Assembly (NCBI GenBank): GCA_015062605.1
Contig: SUUI01000007.1
Coordinates: 22,535-86,534 of the forward strand
Source of the DNA: Eggerthellaceae bacterium
GTDB taxonomy: Bacteria > Actinomycetota > Coriobacteriia > Coriobacteriales > Eggerthellaceae
Length of the DNA: 64,000 nt
Direction of reading: 5' to 3'
Shown here: positions 49,714-58,778 of the stretch, piece by piece
Numbering within the stretch: the stretch's first letter is position 1
Layout of the letters: each line of letters begins with the position of its first letter
Notes under the pieces: model-generated
What the model was told of the DNA's origin: nothing
Databases searched by the model: none
The model's input: only the letters and a program-made list of their open reading frames with translations
Position numbers and translations under genes: made by a program

Positions 49714-51612
49714 TCATTCGTGAGGTATCTGCTGATACCCGCTCGTCTGATCGAGGTTGACATTGTAGTGAGGGTCACCGCATTCGCGCCAAGCGGGCCA
49801 TTTCTTATAGAGCAGCTTTTGGTCTGCCTCGGGGAAATCGTCCGTCGAAGTCGAATAATCGTATCGAGGGAATGGGCAGGATTCCCTGGTGAGAAGCTTG
49901 ACGGTCGGCGTTTGAACGCACCGATAACCCGTCTCCCTCATCCGAAGGCAGTAATCTGCCGCAGCAATCACGCTCTTGAACTCCTCATCGAAACCGCCGA
50001 GGCCAACGAAGAGCGCCCGTGGCGTCATCATGCCCTCATATGAGACGGCGGAAGGGTTCTGGAACGCGCGGAGATTGCACTCATAGCCCGGAAAATCATC
50101 ATCGTACCCACGGTACATGGGCATCACACGCTTCGGTGTGATGGCGATACCGAAGCATTTATTCTCGCTCATACCAAAAAGAGATTTCGGCGCTACCGCA
50201 CCGACACCCTTGATGCTGCTCAATCCTAAAAGCTGCTCAAGAGGCTCTGCGGTCATGAACATCGATCCAGGAGGCATGAACAGCAGATAATCCCCTTGCG
50301 CAGCTTGTGCACCAAGGTTCCAAGCGCGGATGAGGCTTGAATCGCCCGAAGCATCCTCTACTGCGATAGCGTTCTTCAGGTCGGCTGCGAGCTCCGATGC
50401 ATGAGCCCCGGCGAGCACTATCTCGTAATTGCTGTAGCTATTCCCCTGCTCGAAAAGCTTTATGAGCGTTCTGGTTTGGGCATCGTCGCCATCAGCATGC
50501 ACTATCACCGATACGCACACTGCATTGCCCGGCTTGAACCAGAGATTGTGGATAAACGGGATACCCGATGCCACGATAGTCGCTTTAAAGCCATTCCTCT
50601 CGACATGGCTTTGAATCGCCCAACGGTTCGATGTACGCTCATAGGGCTTCGAACCAGGATTGGATGCTGTGGAATTCGGACCGACGCGCCAGTGGTAGAG
50701 GACGCGGGAAACATGATGCACATCGCAGCCGGAAGATGTTGCCAGAAGCGTCAGATTGTAGTCTTGGCTGCCATCATAATCAGCCGTAACCACCGGCATG
50801 AGCGCGTAAATCTCCCGTCGCACGGTCAATAGATGCATAACGTAGTTCTTGCACAGCAGGTGCTCTGGTGAGTAATCCGGCTTGAACAGCGGGTTCTTGA
50901 AATGCCAAGCACGATGCTGAACAGCGGTATCAGCGCCTTTTTCTTCGGAAGCAACCTCAAGGTCCGATGATTTCTCCGCACCGTCTGACGCAGACTCGTC
51001 TTCAATTGGCTCAACGATATCCTCATCGCAGTAAAGGAGGCCAATGGAAGGATTTGCATTGATCGCAGACGCATATTCGAACAGAAGATCCGGCTCGATG
51101 AAATCATCGTGATCGAGGAAGCATACGAAATCGCCGGATGAGGCCGTCACACCGTAATCGGAATTGAGAGAGATGCCGTAGTTCTTACTCAAGGGAACGA
51201 CGATGATGCGCGCATCAGACGAGGCTAGACTCTCGACGGCCGACGTAAGCGCCTCATCCTCAGGAGTAGCATTGACGAGCACGAGCTCGAATCTGCTGTA
51301 GCTTTGCGCTAATACGCTCTCAACGACATCATTGAGATAATCGAGAGGCGTATGGAACAGAGGAACAATGAAGCTGAATGTCGGCTGAATCGCGAATTCA
51401 CCCGATACAGCACGTTGACGCGCAAGCTCCTCATCGGTCACCTGATGCGCCTTAACCCATTCGCCGTACGCCTCGTCGGTCCATGCGTCGACAGGAAACG
51501 GGTCGGGGTCGATGATAAGCGGCTGTTCCGGCTGCAATTCGTAGCCGAATCTCTTCAAGCCAGCGCGCACTCCGATGCCGAGTGCATGTTTTACCTTAGG
51601 TAACCTTGCCAT
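49714..51612 (-). CDS. two-domain GT2 family glycosyltransferase with acidic insert
   Basis: A 632-residue protein. GT-A domain 1 has FLDHDDF (167-170) and YCDED (194-198). It is followed by a Glu/Asp/Ser-rich insert of about 33 residues (199-231), then the rest of the domain. A second GT-A-like region (about 365-560) carries MPPGS (446-450) where a metal-binding NND is expected, so it may be non-catalytic. The C-terminal GDPHYNVNLDQ motif is shared with the GT2 proteins at 52267 and 58779. It should extend a rhamnose-containing chain, which is inference from the rml genes beside it. Confidence 0.83.
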   Translation of the reverse strand: MARLPKVKHALGIGVRAGLKRFGYELQPEQPLIIDPDPFPVDAWTDEAYGEWVKAHQVTDEELARQRAVSGEFAIQPTFSFIVPLFHTPLDYLNDVVESVLAQSYSRFELVLVNATPEDEALTSAVESLASSDARIIVVPLSKNYGISLNSDYGVTASSGDFVCFLDHDDFIEPDLLFEYASAINANPSIGLLYCDEDIVEPIEDESASDGAEKSSDLEVASEEKGADTAVQHRAWHFKNPLFKPDYSPEHLLCKNYVMHLLTVRREIYALMPVVTADYDGSQDYNLTLLATSSGCDVHHVSRVLYHWRVGPNSTASNPGSKPYERTSNRWAIQSHVERNGFKATIVASGIPFIHNLWFKPGNAVCVSVIVHADGDDAQTRTLIKLFEQGNSYSNYEIVLAGAHASELAADLKNAIAVEDASGDSSLIRAWNLGAQAAQGDYLLFMPPGSMFMTAEPLEQLLGLSSIKGVGAVAPKSLFGMSENKCFGIAITPKRVMPMYRGYDDDFPGYECNLRAFQNPSAVSYEGMMTPRALFVGLGGFDEEFKSVIAAADYCLRMRETGYRCVQTPTVKLLTRESCPFPRYDYSTSTDDFPEADQKLLYKKWPAWRECGDPHYNVNLDQTSGYQQIPHE

Positions 51613-51619
51613 GCTTTTC

Positions 51620-52204
51620 CTACAATTCGCGCAAAGATGGATGCTTCGTGTCTTTTTCGCTCAAGATGACCTTTTCGGGATCGAATGATTCATCCCCCAT
51701 CAAGGCAGGCCACTCGATCCCAATCGCGGGATCGTTCCACATCAAGCCGCCTTCGTCATTCGGATGATACACGTCATCGCATTTATAAACAAATTCGGCA
51801 GTATCGGATAACACCAGAAAGCCGTGTGCGAAACCACGAGGAATGAAGAACTGGCGCTTGTTCTCAGCTGAGAGGACCACGCCTTCCCATGCTCCATACG
51901 TTGCGCTTCCTGGACGTAAATCAACGCAGACATCGAAAACGGTACCGCTCACAACGCGAACGAGCTTGCTCTGAGGATGCTCTATCTGGTAATGCAAACC
52001 ACGCAAGACTCCCCTAGTCGAGCTCGATTGATTATCCTGAACAAATTCCACATCGATGCCACCACGAATGAAGTCCGGTTGCTTATAGGTCTCCATGAAG
52101 TACCCGCGTGCATCGGCATAGCACTTAGGATCGACGATGATGACGCCTTCGATCGATGTTTTTGTGAATGTGAAATTCCCGCTCACGATTTGATTGTCAG
52201 TCAA
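51620..52204 (-). CDS. rmlC: dTDP-4-dehydrorhamnose 3,5-epimerase
   Basis: A 194-residue cupin enzyme of dTDP-L-rhamnose synthesis with the catalytic His in GLHYQ, the DLRPGS segment and the aromatic stretch ending in RGFAHGFLV. I chose the TTG at 52204 because GGAGGTG lies six bases upstream; an ATG at 52228 has no ribosome site. The next gene upstream, the tandem GT2, ends 62 bases away. Confidence 0.93.
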   Translation of the reverse strand: MTDNQIVSGNFTFTKTSIEGVIIVDPKCYADARGYFMETYKQPDFIRGGIDVEFVQDNQSSSTRGVLRGLHYQIEHPQSKLVRVVSGTVFDVCVDLRPGSATYGAWEGVVLSAENKRQFFIPRGFAHGFLVLSDTAEFVYKCDDVYHPNDEGGLMWNDPAIGIEWPALMGDESFDPEKVILSEKDTKHPSLREL

Positions 52205-52266
52205 CGTGCACCTCCGCGTTTCTTCCATGACCGTGCAAAACCATCCCGCATCCGAATGGGCATCCT

Positions 52267-54726
52267 TTAATGTGATCGCCTGTTCAAACGGTGATAGCTC
52301 ACACGTGTGTAATCCTGATCGAAGTTCTTATTGAAGAACGGATCGCCCTTCACGTAGTAATCAGGCCAACGGTACCAGAAGTATGACCACTCCTTCATGA
52401 CGCGCTGCCTTTTCTCGCCCGCATCGTCATGTCCTCTGGAAACCGACTCATAATGATAGAGCTCGACAAAGGGGTTGTAGACGATGAGCTTGCCCGTTTC
52501 GCGAAGCCTCAAACAGAAATCAACATCGTTATAGGTTACCGCGAAGGCCTCATCGAACCCGTTAAGAGATTCGAATGCCTCCCTGCTTACCATCATGCAG
52601 GCGCCCGTCACCGCGCTGACATCTTGCATCTGGCAAAGCACCGACATATACCCGAGATATTCGAGAGGAACCCGATATCCGATGTGCTCCAAGCTCCCGC
52701 TCGTCACTACCACACCGGCATGTTGGATGGTTTGATCCGGATAGAGAAGCTTGGCGCCAACGGCACCGACGTCCTTTCGCTGGCAGCAACCGAGTAGTAG
52801 CTCTATCCATTCGGGTGTGATGACCTCCATGTCGTTATTGAGGAGAAGGAAGTATTCACCATTTGCATGGGTTGCACCGAAGTTGATCAAAGACGAGTAA
52901 TTGAATCCCTCGCCCGTCCATGTCACCACGCGTATCTTGCCATCGTCGGTTTGCACATCCCGATAGTAATCGAAGGTCTCGGGAGCAGAGCTGTTGTTCT
53001 CGACAATGATGATCTCGTAGTTTTCGTAGGTCGTCTTTTCCACAATGGAGGAAACACACCTCGCGAGCAACTCTCTCGCATCCTTCGATGGAATGATGAT
53101 ACTCACCGTAGGCGTGCCGCACACAAGATAGTCGACGCGATTGAAACGCCCGTGATGGCAAGAGACCTTCGCCTCGATGCCCAGGCGGCGAAGTTGGTCA
53201 CGGACCACTTCGGTGCCTTCGCATGATGCTTCGGCAGCCTTCGGGGAAACCTTCTTCTCCGCAGCGCGGTGGTGGTAAAGAACCTTGGAAACATGCGCTA
53301 CATATCCCGCAGCCTCGGTAACCCTCAACACGAAATCGTATTCCCGCTGCGTTGCGGAATAGCCTGTTGCGGCAGGAACCGATCGGGCAATCGAAGCACG
53401 AACGGCGATGAGATGGCGGATGTAATCGGTTGAGCGAAGATATTCGACGGAATAATCAGGCTTTAAGACGGGCATGCTGTATGTGCCATCGGGCATGAGG
53501 CAATCCTCATCACAGTAGATGACATCGGTTTCAGGATGATCGTTGATCGCACCCGTATACTCGAAAAGGATATCGGGCTCGAGGACATCGCCCTGTTCAA
53601 CGAATGCGACGAAATCGCCCGTTGCTGCGATAAAGGCCTCGCTTACGCCTAAGGCTTCGCCTTCCTTCCCTTCGACGATGGCAATCCTCGCATCGAGGGC
53701 AGAATAGTCTGCGAGGGTCAAAAGCATCTTCGATTTGGCAGAATCCCCATTCACGAGGATGATTTCGAAATGCGGATACGTCTGGGCCAGAATCGAATCG
53801 ACCGTTTCACGCAACTGGCGTGCAGAGGTTCGACGGATCGGGATGATAATGCTGAAGGTCGGATTCGCATTGAATGGATGATGGCGTTGAATCGCAAGCT
53901 CGCTTTGCTTCGGACGCCTATCGATGAACCAGTTATGATAATCCGCATCAGACCAGGCATTTTCGAAATAGTAGGCAACTCTTTCCTTCAGATCCACTAT
54001 CTGGTCATCGGCAAGCGACTCGAATCCCACGATGGCCTTGCCGTCTGCCCCGTAGGCGACGATGGTGAACCCATCCAGCGAGATAGACGCGCGCATCGAG
54101 AAATCCACTTCCCATAAGGGAGTCGTCATATCCTTCGACTCCGCGACCATTTTGGCAGGCGCATACGTGAAGGCGACACCTGTCTCATTGCATTCCCCAT
54201 CGAAGCATCGAAGCGTAAATGAACCCGGGGAAAGCGTGCAGGGAACGAAAGCGGTCCCATGATAGATGCATTCTGCTACCGGAAGATTCTCTGCGGAAGA
54301 ATCACGCACGGGCACGCAGTCGTGAATCTTGATAACGGTACGGCCGAGCGTTTTCCCGTAATCGCAATTGCGAATCGACGATAAGATGCCCGGATGCATC
54401 ACCCTGTTGATACGCGACCTCCACTTCGCCTCATTCGGCCTGATCACGTATTCAGCCTGACCGAGTTTCTCGAAATGAGCGGAAAGGACGTTGACATACA
54501 CGGTCACATCGACACGCACTTGCGGGATTATCACCGTGAAATCGCGAGCACAGCTCGCCTCGAGCACAGGAGAGCAGCTGTCACTCTCGAAGACCATGCA
54601 AGGGATGGGATTGTCATGCACCTTGGCATGTACCGAGACGAGATTGGCAGAGTCGATATCACTGACAAGAAGCTTGAAGAATACTTTCGCTCCTCCACGA
54701 CATACACCCGTTATGTCGATGTTCAT
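52267..54726 (-). CDS. tandem-domain GT2 glycosyltransferase
   Basis: An 819-residue protein: an N-terminal beta-rich region (1-280) without membrane helices, GT-A domain 1 (290-490) and GT-A domain 2 (540-760). Domain 2 keeps LLNNDMEV (630-632). In domain 1 the equivalent of the DHDD site reads EQGD (377-380) while YCDED (404-408) is kept, so it may be impaired. The C-terminus has GDPFFNKNFDQ. It belongs to the rhamnan-type processive transferases by context, with rmlB-rmlD-rmlA upstream and rmlC downstream. Substrate is not shown. Confidence 0.84.
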   Translation of the reverse strand: MNIDITGVCRGGAKVFFKLLVSDIDSANLVSVHAKVHDNPIPCMVFESDSCSPVLEASCARDFTVIIPQVRVDVTVYVNVLSAHFEKLGQAEYVIRPNEAKWRSRINRVMHPGILSSIRNCDYGKTLGRTVIKIHDCVPVRDSSAENLPVAECIYHGTAFVPCTLSPGSFTLRCFDGECNETGVAFTYAPAKMVAESKDMTTPLWEVDFSMRASISLDGFTIVAYGADGKAIVGFESLADDQIVDLKERVAYYFENAWSDADYHNWFIDRRPKQSELAIQRHHPFNANPTFSIIIPIRRTSARQLRETVDSILAQTYPHFEIILVNGDSAKSKMLLTLADYSALDARIAIVEGKEGEALGVSEAFIAATGDFVAFVEQGDVLEPDILFEYTGAINDHPETDVIYCDEDCLMPDGTYSMPVLKPDYSVEYLRSTDYIRHLIAVRASIARSVPAATGYSATQREYDFVLRVTEAAGYVAHVSKVLYHHRAAEKKVSPKAAEASCEGTEVVRDQLRRLGIEAKVSCHHGRFNRVDYLVCGTPTVSIIIPSKDARELLARCVSSIVEKTTYENYEIIIVENNSSAPETFDYYRDVQTDDGKIRVVTWTGEGFNYSSLINFGATHANGEYFLLLNNDMEVITPEWIELLLGCCQRKDVGAVGAKLLYPDQTIQHAGVVVTSGSLEHIGYRVPLEYLGYMSVLCQMQDVSAVTGACMMVSREAFESLNGFDEAFAVTYNDVDFCLRLRETGKLIVYNPFVELYHYESVSRGHDDAGEKRQRVMKEWSYFWYRWPDYYVKGDPFFNKNFDQDYTRVSYHRLNRRSH

Positions 54727-54785
54727 ATGAAGCCTCTCCCTTTAACCATCTTGAGAAAGCCGTATCCTCGGCTTCCCATTCGGTC

Positions 54786-55790
<1,005 letters not shown>

Positions 55791-56741
55791 CTACCCCTCC
55801 CGCTTTGCTGGTTGCGTCAACTCTTCCCATGAGGGGTTCTTCGCAAGGGCGGGCATGTTGGCGAGGTACGTTGAGAGCGCCTCTTTCCATGGACGCATCT
55901 TGTTGCCGATGGTCTGCGCCAAATGGCGGTTCTCCAAAGAAGAGTACGCAGGACGGTCTGCGCTCTGCGGATTGTTCTCCTTGTACTGGGCAGAGGAGCA
56001 GCGCACGACTGCGCAATCGCGGTCGGAGCCCTCCATAATCGCCTCGGTGAAGTCAGCCCAGGAGCACGTCCCCTCATTGGTGCAATGGTAAAGCCCGTAG
56101 CATTCGGTGTCAGCGAGCGCGAGTATCTCGTAAGCAAGGTCATTGGCGCTCGTAGGGTTGCCCAACTGGTCGTCAACGACCGTGACGTGATCGAGCTTGC
56201 TGCCAAGCCCCACCATCGTCTTCACGAAGTTCTTGCCAACGTAACCGTATAGCCAAGCGGTGCGCAAGACGAAGGTCCGGCTGCAGTTCGCAAACGCCGC
56301 CTTCTCCCCATCGAGCTTCGTGCGACCGTATGCGGAGATCGGACCGGTCTGGTCGTCTTCGGTACGCGGGACGGGATCGGTCCCGGGAAAGACGTAGTCG
56401 GTGGAGATATGGACGAACTTCGCACCGCACCCCTCAGCGCCGCGAGCAAGGTAACCGACGGCATCGGCATTGACGCGATGCGCGCCCTCCTCGTCTTTTT
56501 CGCAACCATCAACGTTGGTGATCGCGGCTGAGTTGACGATGAGGTCATAGGGTCCGTAATTGCTAAACCACGCGTCGACTGCAGCCTCGTCGGAGATGTC
56601 GAGCTCATGGTAGTCGATGCACGTCACATCGGCATCCGCATACGATGCGGGTATCGGGCCGATCTCGGCCCTGCCGGTCGAAATGCAGCGGGAAAGCTCG
56701 TTGCCCAGCTGTCCCAAACCGCCCGTGATCAATATCCTCAT
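55791..56741 (-). CDS. rmlD: dTDP-4-dehydrorhamnose reductase
   Basis: A 316-residue reductase of the extended SDR family with TGGLGQLGNEL, the ISTDYVFPG segment and the Tyr-Lys pair in AYGRTKLDGE. It makes dTDP-L-rhamnose. It is three bases downstream of rmlA and three bases upstream of rmlB. Confidence 0.96.
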   Translation of the reverse strand: MRILITGGLGQLGNELSRCISTGRAEIGPIPASYADADVTCIDYHELDISDEAAVDAWFSNYGPYDLIVNSAAITNVDGCEKDEEGAHRVNADAVGYLARGAEGCGAKFVHISTDYVFPGTDPVPRTEDDQTGPISAYGRTKLDGEKAAFANCSRTFVLRTAWLYGYVGKNFVKTMVGLGSKLDHVTVVDDQLGNPTSANDLAYEILALADTECYGLYHCTNEGTCSWADFTEAIMEGSDRDCAVVRCSSAQYKENNPQSADRPAYSSLENRHLAQTIGNKMRPWKEALSTYLANMPALAKNPSWEELTQPAKREG

Positions 56742-56744
56742 CGC

Positions 56745-57647
56745 CTACTCCCCTTCTTTCTCTATGTAGATCTTGCGCTCGGCGACCTTCTTGAGGTGGT
56801 CGCCGTACGGGCTCTTCCCGTAGCGCTCCGCGGCGGCCAAGAGGCGCTCGCGGGTAATCCAGTCGTTCTCGTATGCGATCTCCTCGATGACCGAGATCGA
56901 CAGGCCCTGCGCCTCCTGCACGGTGCGCACGAACTGCCCCGCCTCGAACAGCGACTCCATGGTGCCGGTGTCGAGCCATGCGTAGCCGCGGCCGAGCGTG
57001 ACCACGTTGAGAGACCCTTCAGCGAGGTACATCTGGTTCAGCGTCGTGATCTCGAGCTCGCCGCGCGCGCTCGGACGCACCTGCTTGGCGAATTCGCATA
57101 CGCGAGCATCGTAGAAGTACAGCCCGGTGACGGCGTAGTTCGACTTCGGCTCGGCGGGCTTCTCCTCGATCGACACCGCGTTGAAGTCCTCGTCGAACTC
57201 CACCACGCCGAACCTCCATGGGTCGTCGACGTAGTAGCCGAACACCGTCGCGCCGCCCTTCTCCTCGGCTGACGCGACCGCTTGGCGCAGATGGCGCTTC
57301 AGGCCGTTACCGTAGAAGATGTTGTCGCCTAAGACGAGCGCGCACGAATCGCCGTCGATGAACTCCTCGCCGATGATGAACGCCTGGGCGAGCCCGTCGG
57401 GGGAAGGCTGCTCGGCATACGAGAGCTTCACTCCGTAATCGGAGCCGTCCTTTAAGAGGCGCTGGAAGTTAGGCAGATCGTGCGGCGTGGAGATGATGAG
57501 TATGTCGCGGATGCCCGCCATCATGAGTACGGACAAGGGGTAGAACACCATGGGCTTGTCGTACACGGGCAAAAGCTGCTTGCTCGTCACCGTGGTCAGC
57601 GGGTACAGCCTCGTACCGCTCCCCCCTGCTAGGATGATGCCCTTCAT
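56745..57647 (-). CDS. rmlA: glucose-1-phosphate thymidylyltransferase
   Basis: A 300-residue nucleotidyltransferase with GGSGTRLYP and the [17 protein letters not shown] motifs. It makes dTDP-glucose, the first step to dTDP-rhamnose. It opens the operon rmlA-rmlD-rmlB-GT2-rmlC-GT2-GT2-DUF2304. Base usage is noticeably more GC-rich than the GT genes downstream (38 of 60 bases in 57061-57120 against 29 of 60 in 53401-53460), which could reflect transfer or stronger selection. Confidence 0.97.
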   Translation of the reverse strand: MKGIILAGGSGTRLYPLTTVTSKQLLPVYDKPMVFYPLSVLMMAGIRDILIISTPHDLPNFQRLLKDGSDYGVKLSYAEQPSPDGLAQAFIIGEEFIDGDSCALVLGDNIFYGNGLKRHLRQAVASAEEKGGATVFGYYVDDPWRFGVVEFDEDFNAVSIEEKPAEPKSNYAVTGLYFYDARVCEFAKQVRPSARGELEITTLNQMYLAEGSLNVVTLGRGYAWLDTGTMESLFEAGQFVRTVQEAQGLSISVIEEIAYENDWITRERLLAAAERYGKSPYGDHLKKVAERKIYIEKEGE

Positions 57648-57926
57648 CTCGCTTCCTTTCCTAAGATGGCTCCAAGCATCTTGATATCGCCTTGCACTAT
57701 CGGCGCGAGCTGAAGACTCGCGCAGGCCATCTCATAAGACGCTTTCACGCATCCATCGGGGTGAATGCTTCCTGAAAGAAGGCCTAAAAACCTAAATTAG
57801 TATTATACAACGAAGTGCACGCCGGCATGTTGGCATGTGAAGGGGTTGTGTAGCTCTTTCGACAAACGATTGCGCCCCGAAGGCACGCGATCAAATCGTG
57901 CGTGTCACAAAAAACGACGGCTTTGA
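57648..57926. promoter_or_regulatory. 279-base gap with putative rmlA promoter
   Basis: On the minus strand TATAAT (57807-57802) preceded by a G/T-rich GTTG lies 155 bases upstream of rmlA, with no clear -35. The rest holds imperfect palindromes (GCCGGCATGTTGGCATG, 57829 region) and no gene that I can support. Confidence 0.4.
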
Positions 57927-58571
57927 TTAGTGCTCGGAGAACCAGTCGCTTACTTGGCTCTGGTCGTAGAAGACGACATCGTCCCCAATAAGGTCGAAGC
58001 ATCCGTCATGCGCATCAACGATGCTCACCGAACAATTCAGCGGCACGCCTCCGTGCCAGAAATCGGACGGATCGTCATAAACCATGTTGAGCATCGCGCG
58101 CAATGCGAATCCATGCGTAGACACGAGAACCGATTCGTAATCCTTCTGCGCAAGCTCTCTTAGAAAATCCTGGGTCCGCGCGCATACCTCCCGAGTGCTT
58201 TCACCTTCGGGGAACCCATCGAAATGGAGCGGATCATCGAAATACCCATGAAGATACTTCTCATCCACTTCACATTCTCCCGGTCGGAAATGCTTGCCCT
58301 CGCACTGTCCCACCGAGATCTCATACAAGCGCTCATCGATTTCGATGGGCACGTCTGCGTTGCCGCTCGCATCCAGCAAGGCGCGGGCGGTTATCTGCGA
58401 ACGCGTTAGAGGAGATGCGAACGCGGCATCGAAGCGCACACCAAAGAGAGCCTGACCTACCGACGATGCTAGCGCCAGCCCGCTTTCAAGCAATTCCGTA
58501 TCGAGCCTGCCTTGGAAAACACCCGCGACGTTCGCCGATGTCTCCCCATGTCGGATGATGTAGATCTTCAT
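57927..58571 (-). CDS. histidine phosphatase family protein
   Basis: A 214-residue phosphoglycerate-mutase-superfamily protein with the catalytic IIRHGET motif near the N-terminus and a second His in VSTHGF. It has two conserved Arg residues, as expected for acid phosphatase or cofactor-dependent mutase branches; I cannot choose between them. It lies between the rml operon and the next GT2 gene in a minus orientation. AGAAAGAG lies six bases before the ATG chosen. Confidence 0.85.
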   Translation of the reverse strand: MKIYIIRHGETSANVAGVFQGRLDTELLESGLALASSVGQALFGVRFDAAFASPLTRSQITARALLDASGNADVPIEIDERLYEISVGQCEGKHFRPGECEVDEKYLHGYFDDPLHFDGFPEGESTREVCARTQDFLRELAQKDYESVLVSTHGFALRAMLNMVYDDPSDFWHGGVPLNCSVSIVDAHDGCFDLIGDDVVFYDQSQVSDWFSEH

Positions 58572-58609
58572 AGAGCGCTCTTTCTTCTCGGGCATTTTTG
58601 CCGAAGGGG

Positions 58610-58615
58610 ATTATA
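58610..58615 (-). promoter_or_regulatory. putative -10 of the histidine phosphatase gene
   Basis: On the minus strand a consensus TATAAT lies 39 bases upstream of the start codon. No recognisable -35 at the expected distance. Confidence 0.45.
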
Positions 58616-58651
58616 CCGCCATCTTCGTGATATTTGCCTGATGGTTTCTGC

Positions 58652-58675
58652 AGTTGTCGTGTTATACGGACAACT
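58652..58675. promoter_or_regulatory. inverted repeat in divergent region
   Basis: AGTTGTC, ten bases, GACAACT: seven perfect pairs between the phosphatase gene and the plus-strand GT2 gene. Symmetry suggests a dimeric regulator site rather than a terminator. Confidence 0.4.
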
Positions 58676-58778
58676 ATCATGAATGCGAAAATGACTTCAT
58701 GTATCATCGTAGGGACAAACGTCTTAGCGAAGCGCACTGTGTAGCGCATAACCTGTTCCACAAAAGGAGCGCGTTTAA

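Noticed and set aside
57784..58002. 72-residue minus-strand frame
   Set aside because: Overlaps the phosphatase 3' end in another frame; no ribosome site.
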